From Blautia sp. (lineage in GTDB: Bacteria > Bacillota > Clostridia > Lachnospirales > Lachnospiraceae), in the NCBI GenBank assembly GCA_023667395.1, contig JAMPAC010000024.1, positions 1-38,547 on the forward strand: a DNA stretch of 38,547 bases, given 5' to 3'. Below, one piece after another: positions 8,520 through 18,071 of the stretch (position 1 is its first letter; each line of letters opens with the position of its first letter). A model generated the notes under the pieces. The model was not told the DNA's origin. It did no database searches and was given only the letters and a program-made list of their open reading frames with translations. The position numbers and the translations under genes were made by a program.

Positions 8520-9395
8520 TTATCCTTTTGTGCCGCCCCGTGCCACGCCCTCCATCACTTTCCTGCGGAAGATCAGAAACAGCAGGATCAGGGGAATGGA
8601 AATCACCACCACGGCCGCCATCATTGCCGGGATGTTCTCGCGGCCGAAGCCATTTTCCCGGATTTCCTGGATCCCGTTGGACACCAGATAATAGTCCGGG
8701 TCGTCGGTGATCAGCCGGGGCCACACATAGGAATTCCAGCACTCGATGACTTTCAGGATCACAATGGTGATCAGGGTGGGCCTGCAGATGGGGATCATCA
8801 CTTTCCGCAGATAGCGCAGGTCGGGGGTGCCGTCCACCTTGGCGGCATAGTACAACTCGTCTGGGACCTGGGCGAAATTTTCCCGCAGGAGGTAAATATA
8901 AAAGACGGAAGTCACGGAGGGCAGGATCAGCCCGATAAAGGTATTCCGCCAGCCCAGGTTGGTGATGGTGGTAAAATTGGTGATGATCACCAACTCGTTG
9001 GGAATCATCATCAGGGAGAGGAACAGGGTAAAGGCAAGGTTCTTTCCCCGAAATTCCAGCCGCGCAAAAGCAAAGGCGGCGAGGGTGATGACCGCCACCA
9101 TGATTAGGGTGGTGACCACCGTGAAGATCAGGGTGTTGATCAGGTACTGCCCCAGCGGTACGGCGGTAAAGGCGTCCGCATAATTCTGCAGCGTGGGCGA
9201 CAGGGTAAAGAATGCGGGCACATGTTCCGCGTTATAGGAACTGTAACTTTTCACGGAGGTCAGCACCATCCAGTAAAAGGGAAACAGCACTATCAGCGCC
9301 CACAGCGCGAGAAAAAGGTAAATGACCACGTTTCCCGCTGTTTTCCGGGTTCGGGCGGATCGCTGGATCCTATTGTAATCGGTTTTCTTTTCCAT
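8520..9395 (-). CDS. Carbohydrate ABC transporter permease, MalG/UgpE type
   Basis: A 291-residue inner-membrane permease with about six hydrophobic segments. The cytoplasmic coupling loop that contacts the ATPase is visible as YYAAKVDGTPDLRYLRKVM with IPICRPTL following, the EAA motif of the MalG family. The N-terminal WALIVLFPFYWMVLTSVKS is also typical. The start at 9395 has AAGGAG within the end of the preceding permease gene, 11 nt separating the two. It forms the translocation pore together with the MalF-type partner. Confidence 0.93.
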   Translation of the reverse strand: MEKKTDYNRIQRSARTRKTAGNVVIYLFLALWALIVLFPFYWMVLTSVKSYSSYNAEHVPAFFTLSPTLQNYADAFTAVPLGQYLINTLIFTVVTTLIMVAVITLAAFAFARLEFRGKNLAFTLFLSLMMIPNELVIITNFTTITNLGWRNTFIGLILPSVTSVFYIYLLRENFAQVPDELYYAAKVDGTPDLRYLRKVMIPICRPTLITIVILKVIECWNSYVWPRLITDDPDYYLVSNGIQEIRENGFGRENIPAMMAAVVVISIPLILLFLIFRRKVMEGVARGGTKG

Positions 9396-9406
9396 AATAA
9401 TACTCC

Positions 9407-10300
9407 TTAAGTGTAATGCACATGTTTGCGGCTGACCAGCAGGTTGATGCAGGTGATGGTCAGGACGATGGCAAAGAGCAGAATAGCCGCCGACGACGCG
9501 TAGGAGGGATAGCCGCCGCTGTCGCCGTAGAGCATATCGTAGACATATCCCACGATGGTGTTCATCTCCGCCGCGTTCAAGTTAGTGCCGAACAGCGCCA
9601 CCGCGTCGCTGTATGCCTTGAATGCCCCGATGAATCCCGTGATGATCAGGTAGAACACCGTGGGGGAGATCATGGGCAGGGTGATCTTTCGGAAAATGCG
9701 GAATTGCGAAGTGCCGTCCACCCTGGCGGCGTTATAATACACCTGGTTTACGGAAGCCAGGGCGCTGGTCAGGATCAGGACTTTAAAAGGCATGACCACC
9801 CAGATCGTGTAAAAGCACAGGACGAACATTTTCGCCCAGTAGGGGCCATCGATAAAGTCCACGGAACTGCCGCCAAACCAGTTGATCAGCAGATTCACCA
9901 GGCCGTCGGAGTAGGCCGTCTTTTTAAACAGGATCATGAATACCAGGCCCACGGCCAGGGTGTTGGTCACATAGGGCAGGAAGTAAACGGTCTGGAACAG
10001 TTCCCGCAGGGGCTTGATGGAACTCAGCGCCAGGGAGATCAGCAGCGCCAGCCCCGTGGACAGGGGCACCGTGATGATCACCAGGATAAACGTATTTTTC
10101 ACCGCCTGCAGAAAGTAGGGGTCGTGCAGGACGTAGGAATAATTGTACATGCCCACATCGTAAAAGGTCTGGGACGCGGAATTGTATCCCTCCTCAAAAG
10201 AATAGACAAACACGTCGACCAGGGGATAGATCATGAAAACGCCCAGGAATAAGAACGCGGGCAGCAGGTATAACCAGCCTTTCAGGTTTTGTTTTTCCAT
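9407..10300 (-). CDS. Carbohydrate ABC transporter permease, MalF/UgpA type
   Basis: A 297-residue permease with six predicted helices. The N-terminus WLYLLPAFLFLGVFMIYPL is characteristic of UgpA/LacF-type permeases, and the EAA loop is YYNAARVDGTSQFRIFRKIT with LPMISPTVFY. It pairs with the MalG-type permease 11 nt downstream and follows the ATPase gene by 15 nt, with AAAGGA as ribosome binding site. The whole operon is transcribed leftwards. Confidence 0.93.
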   Translation of the reverse strand: MEKQNLKGWLYLLPAFLFLGVFMIYPLVDVFVYSFEEGYNSASQTFYDVGMYNYSYVLHDPYFLQAVKNTFILVIITVPLSTGLALLISLALSSIKPLRELFQTVYFLPYVTNTLAVGLVFMILFKKTAYSDGLVNLLINWFGGSSVDFIDGPYWAKMFVLCFYTIWVVMPFKVLILTSALASVNQVYYNAARVDGTSQFRIFRKITLPMISPTVFYLIITGFIGAFKAYSDAVALFGTNLNAAEMNTIVGYVYDMLYGDSGGYPSYASSAAILLFAIVLTITCINLLVSRKHVHYT

Positions 10301-10315
10301 ATGATTGTGTCCTTT

Positions 10316-11428
<1,113 letters not shown>

Positions 11429-11435
11429 ATATCCT

Positions 11436-11542
11436 CCATTCCAGTACCGTTTCTGCACTCCAGTGCCCCTGCTCTGAAAGAAATTTCATCTGCACAGTGC
11501 GCAGCTGAGAATTTCTTTCGGGCACTTCCGTTCCGAAACTGT
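11436..11542 (-). repeat. Dispersed leader repeat, copy A
   Basis: Read on the minus strand, the segment starts ACAGTTTCGGAACGGAAG and ends GCAGAAACGGTACTGGAAT just before the ATPase ribosome binding site. It aligns along its length with 27382-27481. The ends are imperfect inverted repeats (CAGT...ACTG), and an inner stem pairs 11476-11485 with 11510-11519 (GAAAGAAATT). Confidence 0.65.
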
Positions 11543-11544
11543 TT

Positions 11545-12294
11545 TTATATATCATACCAACGTTTCAGGTCGTTGGAAATGTGATCCAGGTCGGGGTAGA
11601 TGAAACTCTCCGTGATGCCAAATACCCGCAGGCTGTCGATAAAATACTTTTTCCGGTCGCGGGGGATGATGATCTTGTACAGAGTATTCTCATCACAGAT
11701 GTCCTCTAAACGCCGCAGGGAGTTGTGGATGGTAAAACTTGCCTGCTGGTAGTACATACGCAGGTTATTTTCCGTGGAATGACAGGCAAGGATCTTGTCC
11801 CGCAGCGCCGGATTATGGTGGGAATGCTTGAAAGCGGGCAGCAGCATTTCCTGGCTGGTATCCGCGTCGATGGGGTAGATACAGCGGCCGAAGCCCTCCT
11901 GTTCGTTGAAAAGATCCGGCGCCAGCACCCAGATGCCCGCATCCTTGTCGGAGGTATTCTGATAAGTCTCCGTGGCGAAAAAGGAGGCGATCAGGGGCGA
12001 CTGGCTCCAGTCCAGCATCCTGGTGGGCAGGCCATAGTGCTGCATCAGGGACACCCAGGCCGCGTAATTATGCTTTTCCGGCGGGTTTGTCAGGATCTGC
12101 TTGGCGCGGATATAAAAATCGTTGGTGATGTACCGCTCCGTGTCCAGACGCTTCTGGCTGCGCTGGATGGAGGGGATCAGCGCCAGCCCGGCGTCCTCCA
12201 CCCCCCGGTACCACATCCGCAGGCCGTGCTTCTGGTAGAGGCCGTTCACGAACTGGAGCAGTTCATCTATGGTACGGACTTCTTCGATGATCAT
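11545..12294 (-). CDS. FRG domain-containing protein
   Basis: The 249-residue protein has the two hallmark stretches of the FRG domain (PF08867): MWYRGVED near residue 28 and MQHYGLPTRMLDWSQSPLIA near residue 85, followed by SFFATE. No signal peptide or membrane segment is present. FRG proteins are poorly characterised and frequent in accessory regions. It is the first gene after a good minus-strand promoter, 116 nt before the sugar-importer ATPase gene, so it may be co-transcribed with the transporter. It is also the gene that borders the AT-rich defence-like island. Biochemical function is unknown; I see no evidence linking it to sugar transport beyond position. Confidence 0.85.
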   Translation of the reverse strand: MIIEEVRTIDELLQFVNGLYQKHGLRMWYRGVEDAGLALIPSIQRSQKRLDTERYITNDFYIRAKQILTNPPEKHNYAAWVSLMQHYGLPTRMLDWSQSPLIASFFATETYQNTSDKDAGIWVLAPDLFNEQEGFGRCIYPIDADTSQEMLLPAFKHSHHNPALRDKILACHSTENNLRMYYQQASFTIHNSLRRLEDICDENTLYKIIIPRDRKKYFIDSLRVFGITESFIYPDLDHISNDLKRWYDI

Positions 12295-12360
12295 GTGTGT
12301 TCTTCCTTTTTGGGTTTGGTTTGTTCCCGCGTGCGGCGGGCGTTGGTTTCGGTCATTTTG

Positions 12361-12389
12361 ATTATAGGGGATTTTGGGGTGGGACGCAA
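12361..12389 (-). promoter_or_regulatory. Promoter of the FRG/sugar-importer operon
   Basis: On the minus strand TTGCGT (12389-12384), a 17-nt spacer and a perfect TATAAT (12366-12361) give a predicted RNA start near 12353, about 60 nt before the FRG start codon. Confidence 0.7.
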
Positions 12390-12459
12390 GGGGGAGGGGA
12401 AGGATTTGGTAGACAGTTTTATTGTCTGGGTAAAAACTTTGAAAACCTGAATCAATGAA

Positions 12460-12488
12460 TTGTGAAAAAATCTATTATGTGTTATAGT
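12460..12488 (+). promoter_or_regulatory. Promoter of the defence-like island
   Basis: TTGTGA (12460-12465), 17-nt spacer, TATAGT (12483-12488). The predicted RNA start lies near 12495, 35 nt before the first ATG of the island. It diverges from the FRG promoter, with about 70 nt between the two -35 boxes. Confidence 0.75.
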
Positions 12489-12529
12489 AAATAAAGCAAG
12501 GGAAATTGTCAATTGAAGAGGGTTTATGT

Positions 12530-13660
12530 ATGGACAAAGGAAACCAGGAAAGAAAGCGAATAGGTTTGATAGTTTCATATTATTTGTCAAGATGTGACAT
12601 GAAAGCAGTAAGGGCATTAGGTTACAAAAACTTTACAGAGGCTTTTCGGAAAATCGGAGATGTTCTTAATGAAAATCCTAATAATATTAAGAATATGAGA
12701 GATGAGTTTGACCCATATTTCAATAATAGGCGAAAAGGCTGGTACCAAAGAGAACTGAGAGCATCTCGACAGGAAGTATTTGATGAAATGGCTCAATATA
12801 CCGATGTGCAAATGGAACATCTTGTAAAAGAAATATTGTATAGAGCAAGTGGTGGTACTAAAATGGCAAATGTAGAGATACTAAAAGATTTGAAAGCTTT
12901 AATAAGACAGTCAGCTATTCATTATAATCAGGATTTTTCGTGGCAAGATGTTGAATTAACTCAGGAGTTTAAGAATGCATATGAAGAATACTTGGAAAAG
13001 AATAAAGCAAAGATAGAGTACAATGTAGCAACCTCGGTTATAACAACGGCGACATCAAAAAATATATTTGTACCGAATCAATGGTTTGTAATGGCATCAT
13101 ACGCGGTGGGTGTCTATAATGAATTGCATAGATATAAAGCTTATCTTGAAAAAGTGTGTGAACTACAACAGGAAAGATTAGACATATATGCAAAGAAATT
13201 AAGAGATCAGACACATATTATAGATAAAACAGCGTTTATAGCAGCTGGCAATAGAGTTTTACGAATTGAGTTTAGATTTGAAAATAATGTTGAAAAAGCA
13301 ATAAGGCGTTTATGGAGATTTGCAACAGATTATTCATGGTGGTCAGGACAAAAGACGGTAGATAGAGGTGACTTTTATTATTCTGTAGTGCTTAATATGT
13401 TGAACTTGGTTAATGCAAGTCAGGGATATGTTGGAGATATTGTTAATGCATATGGTTCCAGTCCTAAATTATTAACGTTAACGAAAGAACTTGGGAACTT
13501 TACGGCAAATCTTGAAGGCAGTACATATGACATACCGATAGTGGCTGAAGATTTTTATGATTATGAAATCAGCAGCGCAGAACATCCAATTAGCGCTACC
13601 CCGACAAAACATAGAATATCGGTTTCTGTTAATAGCATAAAGAAAATCGGAGGAAATTAA
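12530..13660 (+). CDS. Unknown 376-aa first gene of the defence-like operon
   Basis: The protein has no signal peptide or convincing membrane helix. The N-terminal 90 residues contain LIVSYYLSRCDMKAVRALGY, KNFTEAF, NIKNMRDEFDPYFNN and RRKGWYQREL. I recall comparable stretches at the N-termini of some restriction-associated proteins, perhaps a DNA-recognition module; this is memory, not a search result. The remaining 280 residues are mostly helical and charged, with a probable coiled region near LQQERLDIYAKKLRDQ, and I do not recognise them. ATG 12530 (GAAGAGGG 7 nt upstream) is preferred over an in-frame TTG at 12506. The stop lies 1 nt before the SNF2 gene start. A specificity or sensor subunit is a guess from position. 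Confidence 0.8.
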   Translation: MDKGNQERKRIGLIVSYYLSRCDMKAVRALGYKNFTEAFRKIGDVLNENPNNIKNMRDEFDPYFNNRRKGWYQRELRASRQEVFDEMAQYTDVQMEHLVKEILYRASGGTKMANVEILKDLKALIRQSAIHYNQDFSWQDVELTQEFKNAYEEYLEKNKAKIEYNVATSVITTATSKNIFVPNQWFVMASYAVGVYNELHRYKAYLEKVCELQQERLDIYAKKLRDQTHIIDKTAFIAAGNRVLRIEFRFENNVEKAIRRLWRFATDYSWWSGQKTVDRGDFYYSVVLNMLNLVNASQGYVGDIVNAYGSSPKLLTLTKELGNFTANLEGSTYDIPIVAEDFYDYEISSAEHPISATPTKHRISVSVNSIKKIGGN

Positions 13661-13661
13661 A

Positions 13662-15569
13662 TTGAATGGTCAATGGACAATTAGTGATAATCATATAGCC
13701 TTTATGTGTGATGACCAGCTTTTTCATCCAAATGCTAAGGAAATATATGCAATTTTGGATAGTGAGAGTGATTGCTATGCTGCGGAAATACATTGTAAAA
13801 AGATTAAAGAAGTATTTGCCGATGTTCATTTTTCAAAAATAGGTTCTCCGATTAAGTGTCAGCTGGATACTGAAAACAAAGAAATTATAATGACTCTTTA
13901 TGTTGTGCGCAAAAATAAAAAAATTAGTGTGAATATGCTGGAAGGAGAAATTATAGACCAATGTATTTATAGAAATGAATGGTTCTACATATCTGGTAGT
14001 GTTCGGGAATTAGTAGATATATTTAATAAAGCAGGAGTCAAACAATGTGGAAAGCTTACATCTTCCCAATATGTTGAGATTATAAAAAACCAAGATGTTT
14101 TTGAAAATGGTACTTTGATAAATAATGTCAAAACGAGTCTCTTAAATAAACCCGTGGACATACAGGGAGAATTACCCCAAAAGCTAAATGCAAAACTATA
14201 CGCATATCAAAAGATCGGTTACTTTTGGATGAAGTATATGTTAAATGAAAATAGTGGCTGCATTTTAGGTGATGAAATGGGGCTTGGTAAAACACTTCAA
14301 ATAATTACATTGATGCTGGATTTCAGGAATAAGGGTAATATACCAATGTTAGTTGTTGCACCGGTGTCATTGCTCCAGAACTGGAAAAGGGAATGTGAGA
14401 AATTTGCGCCGAATTTACGGTGTTGCGTGCATCATGGACCCCACCGCTCGGGACGTTACAAAGAAATACAAAAACATGACGTTGTAATAATTTCATATTC
14501 AATCGCAATAAATGACTCATCTGTTTTGAGTATGGTTGATTGGAAACTGGTTGTATTGGATGAGGCGCAGAATATAAAGAATCCGAACAGTGAACGTACT
14601 AAGTTTGTAAAAAAAATACCAAGAAAATGTAGTATTGTTGTTACAGGTACGCCATTTGAAAATCATGTGTCGGACATATGGTCATTGGTTGATTTTGCTT
14701 TTCCTGGTTTGTTCGGAACACTGGCAGAGTATAATAGCGCAATTACAGATGACATAGATGGAGCAGATAAAATTGAATCGATGTTGTCACCTATTATGAT
14801 TCGAAGAATGGTAAAGGATGTTGCGATAGATTTACCAGAAAAAGTAGTTATCCCCCAACCATTGATAATGTCATTGGCGGAGGGGCAAAAATATGAAGAG
14901 TATCGTAAGGACGCGCAAGAAAGTACAGAGAATGGCAATTTGAACTTGGGAGTATTACAAAAACTGCGAATGTTTTGCACACATCCGGCATTATGCGATG
15001 AGAGGGATTGCAAAGACTTTGCTGTAGCGTCTGTTAAATATCAGAGACTATGTGAAATTTTGGAGGAAATATTTTCTATGAATGAAAAAGTAATTATGTT
15101 CACGTCATATCAAAAGATGTTTGATATATTAGACAGAGATATTCCAGAAAGATATAGTGTTCCAGTGTGGAAAATTAATGGTTTAACGCCGGTAGAGGAA
15201 AGACAAAGCATCATAGATATATTTAATGAATATGATGGTAGTGCGCTTCTTACGTTAAATCCAAGAGCAGCAGGAACCGGACTTAACATAACTTCTGCCA
15301 ATCATGTGATTCATTATAATTTGGAATGGAATCCGGCGTTAGAAGATCAGGCATCGGCGAGAGCGTACCGCAGGGGACAGCAAAAAACAGTTTTCATTTA
15401 TCGATTATATTATGAAAGCACAGTAGAACAGGTTGTGAATGAAAGGATAGAAAAAAAGCGCGAGATGGCAATAGCAGCAGTAGTAGGAACTGACGGAAAA
15501 ACTGAAAATCGTGAGGATGTTATTGCGGCACTTAATATATCGCCAATATGGGAGGCAGACAATGATTAA
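13662..15569 (+). CDS. SNF2-family helicase/translocase
   Basis: A 635-residue SWI2/SNF2 superfamily 2 ATPase. Residues 1-170 are an unrecognised N-terminal region. The first RecA domain shows AYQKIGYFWM, motif I GDEMGLGKT (203-211), motif Ia VVAPVSLLQNW, motif II LDEAQ (299-303) and motif III VVTGTPFENHVSDIWSL. The second shows VIMFTSYQKMF, TLNPRAAGTGLNITSANHVI and ARAYRRGQQKTVFIYRL (motifs V and VI). Such enzymes move along double-stranded DNA and are used in several restriction and defence systems. The TTG start at 13662 has GGAGG 8 nt upstream, 1 nt after the previous stop. It overlaps the next gene by 8 nt, suggesting coupled translation. Confidence 0.93.
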   Translation: MNGQWTISDNHIAFMCDDQLFHPNAKEIYAILDSESDCYAAEIHCKKIKEVFADVHFSKIGSPIKCQLDTENKEIIMTLYVVRKNKKISVNMLEGEIIDQCIYRNEWFYISGSVRELVDIFNKAGVKQCGKLTSSQYVEIIKNQDVFENGTLINNVKTSLLNKPVDIQGELPQKLNAKLYAYQKIGYFWMKYMLNENSGCILGDEMGLGKTLQIITLMLDFRNKGNIPMLVVAPVSLLQNWKRECEKFAPNLRCCVHHGPHRSGRYKEIQKHDVVIISYSIAINDSSVLSMVDWKLVVLDEAQNIKNPNSERTKFVKKIPRKCSIVVTGTPFENHVSDIWSLVDFAFPGLFGTLAEYNSAITDDIDGADKIESMLSPIMIRRMVKDVAIDLPEKVVIPQPLIMSLAEGQKYEEYRKDAQESTENGNLNLGVLQKLRMFCTHPALCDERDCKDFAVASVKYQRLCEILEEIFSMNEKVIMFTSYQKMFDILDRDIPERYSVPVWKINGLTPVEERQSIIDIFNEYDGSALLTLNPRAAGTGLNITSANHVIHYNLEWNPALEDQASARAYRRGQQKTVFIYRLYYESTVEQVVNERIEKKREMAIAAVVGTDGKTENREDVIAALNISPIWEADND

Positions 15570-17196
15570 AACAAAGATTGAAATGGCAATGGAAACAGAA
15601 GATAATGATATAAATTGCCCACCGGATCCAGAACGCATAGTAGAAGGACTACGCGATACCGGATATAACTTTAACACAGCTATAGCTGATATCATTGATA
15701 ATTCCATTGCGGCGAATGCTTCAAAAGTAAATATAATTATAAATATGGATCCTGCCGGAGTTATCACAGTATATATTGTGGATGATGGGACAGGAATGGA
15801 TCAAAATGGTTTGATGAATGCTATGACTTATGGGTCGAAAGTCAGAGCAGATCTTGGGAGTTTGGGTAAATTTGGGTTGGGTTTAAAGACTGCTTCAACA
15901 GCTTTTTGTAGATCTTTGTCTGTATTATCAAGAAGTACCGATGGAAATGTGAGAAAAGCTCAATGGGATTTGGATTATGTTGCGTACAAACATGAGTGGA
16001 AACTTAAGTTTTTAGAACCGAGTCGTGACGAGATTGATATTCTGGATGAAACTGCAGAAGATGGAACAGGAACACTTGTTGTTTGGGAAAAGGTTGATCG
16101 TCTTTTGAAAAGTTATCATAATCTCGGGAATGCAAAAAACGCTCTTAAAAGAAAAATCAATGATCTGCAGTTTCATGTTGGAATGGTATATCAGCGTTTC
16201 CTTGATCATAATGACAAACGTGCAGGTAATGTTGAAATTACGATAAATGGAACGACAATCGAAGCGTGGGATCCCTTTGTGGTTTCAGAACCACTGACAG
16301 AAAAATTAGCTGATGAAGAAATTGTCGTAGACATGCCTGATGGGTCTAGTCCTAGTTTTACACTAAAAGCTTATATGATTCCCAATAAGGATAGTTTTTC
16401 TACACCTAAAGCAGCAAAAGATGCTCGTGTAGGGAACGATATGCAGGGCTTTTATGTGTATAGGGAAAATCGCCTGATTCATTATGGGGATTGGTTAGAT
16501 TTGTTTACAAAAGAGCCTCATGGTGCTTTGTTAAGGGTGGAATTTTCTTTTGATCATTTATTGGATGATGCTTTTAATGTTGATATAAAGAAATCCAGAA
16601 TTCTTCCAGCAGAAGAGATACTTGAGTATATTAAAAATTCGTTTATACCGGCACCCAGAAGGGCTGCAGCTGATCGGTATCGCCACGGAACAGCACAGCA
16701 GGTTAGTAAAACGGCAGAAAAGAGAGATGCACATGCAGAGTCTAATCGCAATATAGATGAGAAAGCACGTAGCGTTGAGGGTGCTAAAATTACGGTTACA
16801 AAATCCGATGAGGCTACTATAGAGAATCAGAACGGGACATTTACACATAAAATTACCATTATTTCCAATCCTAAACCCGGACAAGTGCGGGTAATCCCGA
16901 AACCGACTCTGGAATATGGACAATTATGGGAACCGTGTATAGCAGATGGGAAACATGCTGTGCAAATAAACCAGAGCCACCCGTATTATCAGAAAGTGTA
17001 TTCACCAATTTTGGCACAGAATGTTCTGGTAACTGGAATGGATGCTTTGTTATGGGCACTGGCAGAGGCTGAACATAAAACATATAATGAGCAAATCAAA
17101 GAACAGTACGAGGAAATGCGAATAGCTGTTTCAAGAATCCTTAAAACATTAGTTGCAGATTTACCAGATCCAGAAGAGGATGGGGATGATGAATAA
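15562..17196 (+). CDS. MORC/MutL-like GHKL ATPase
   Basis: A 544-residue GHKL-type ATPase. The N-box is IADIIDNSIAANA (residues 41-53), the G1 box VDDGTGM (73-79) and the ATP-lid box GKFGLGLKTAS (102-112). About residues 310-370 contain GFYVYRENRLIHYGDW and VEFSFDHLLDDAFNVDIKKS, the transducer (S5-like) domain arrangement known from MORC and MutL homologues. The C-terminal 130 residues end in an acidic tail. In the family ATP binding closes a dimer clamp, often on DNA. The start ATG 15562 has GGGAGG 6 nt upstream and overlaps the SNF2 stop. Comparative genomics has linked bacterial MORC-like ATPases with restriction-modification loci carrying cytosine methylases, which agrees with these neighbours. 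Confidence 0.9.
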   Translation: MIKTKIEMAMETEDNDINCPPDPERIVEGLRDTGYNFNTAIADIIDNSIAANASKVNIIINMDPAGVITVYIVDDGTGMDQNGLMNAMTYGSKVRADLGSLGKFGLGLKTASTAFCRSLSVLSRSTDGNVRKAQWDLDYVAYKHEWKLKFLEPSRDEIDILDETAEDGTGTLVVWEKVDRLLKSYHNLGNAKNALKRKINDLQFHVGMVYQRFLDHNDKRAGNVEITINGTTIEAWDPFVVSEPLTEKLADEEIVVDMPDGSSPSFTLKAYMIPNKDSFSTPKAAKDARVGNDMQGFYVYRENRLIHYGDWLDLFTKEPHGALLRVEFSFDHLLDDAFNVDIKKSRILPAEEILEYIKNSFIPAPRRAAADRYRHGTAQQVSKTAEKRDAHAESNRNIDEKARSVEGAKITVTKSDEATIENQNGTFTHKITIISNPKPGQVRVIPKPTLEYGQLWEPCIADGKHAVQINQSHPYYQKVYSPILAQNVLVTGMDALLWALAEAEHKTYNEQIKEQYEEMRIAVSRILKTLVADLPDPEEDGDDE

Positions 17197-17198
17197 GT

Positions 17199-18071
17199 AT
17201 GAATGCAGATTGTGTAGATATAAAGAAGAATCTGGAACAAAAATATGATCTTCCTTTTTGGGTAGACTACAGAAAGGAATATAATGATCCGGTATATATA
17301 ATTGCGCCAGAGAATGAACTGGAAGAGTTATTTGAAGTCAGACTCATTTTTAGGCAGAATATTAGATTGATTATTGAAGTACAACCGCAAAAATATGCGG
17401 CGGGTATGCTTAAGGACATACAACATGCCGAAGTGGAAAAACGAGAGGTATTTTTGAAATATCTTGATTTATTTCTAGAGAAAAATTTAAAAGTAGAGGT
17501 TTATATTAATCAGCAGTCCAGAAACATGTACGAGCAGGCCTCGTGGGGAGGGGACTGGAAAACATTCAAGATACGGGCAACTCGGATAATGTTAGGTGAA
17601 ACGGAAGATAATAACATCAAATTTTCGGTCGTTGAATGGGCAGGAATAACAGTTGGAATGATGCTGGCACTTTTAAATATTGAATCATTTAATGAAGAAA
17701 AAAAAGGGTTTCTTGAAGGTGGTGTACAAAAAGCACTTGTAAACAGATATGAAAGAGACCCTGCAAACAGAGAATTGTGTCTGGCATCTAACGGATATTT
17801 GTGCCAAATTTGTGGTTTTGATTTTGAAAAAGTTTATGGCAAACTGGGACAGTACTTTATACATGTTCATCATATTGAAAAGGTATCAACACATGAAAAT
17901 CAGTATTATCTTGATCCAACAACAGATTTGATACCGATATGCCCCAACTGTCATGCCATGCTTCACAGAGTGGATCCGCCTATGAATCCGGAACAGCTGA
18001 GATATCTCATGAAAGAAATAGAGAAAGAACAGGAGATTACTGATGCAAAAATCGGAAGCAATACGGATTAA
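17199..18071 (+). CDS. HNH endonuclease
   Basis: A 290-residue protein with an unrecognised N-terminal region of about 180 residues and a C-terminal HNH nuclease. The nuclease has zinc-type cysteines LCQICGF (Cys202, Cys205), the central YFIHVHHIEKVS with catalytic-type His224/His225, DPTTDLIPICPNCHAMLHR (Cys248, Cys251, His252, His256). It should cut or nick DNA and is the most obvious effector of the island. The start is 2 nt after the MORC-like ATPase stop and the 3' end overlaps the methyltransferase gene by 29 nt. The N-terminal region may serve as a target-recognition or partner-binding domain. Confidence 0.92.
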   Translation: MNADCVDIKKNLEQKYDLPFWVDYRKEYNDPVYIIAPENELEELFEVRLIFRQNIRLIIEVQPQKYAAGMLKDIQHAEVEKREVFLKYLDLFLEKNLKVEVYINQQSRNMYEQASWGGDWKTFKIRATRIMLGETEDNNIKFSVVEWAGITVGMMLALLNIESFNEEKKGFLEGGVQKALVNRYERDPANRELCLASNGYLCQICGFDFEKVYGKLGQYFIHVHHIEKVSTHENQYYLDPTTDLIPICPNCHAMLHRVDPPMNPEQLRYLMKEIEKEQEITDAKIGSNTD

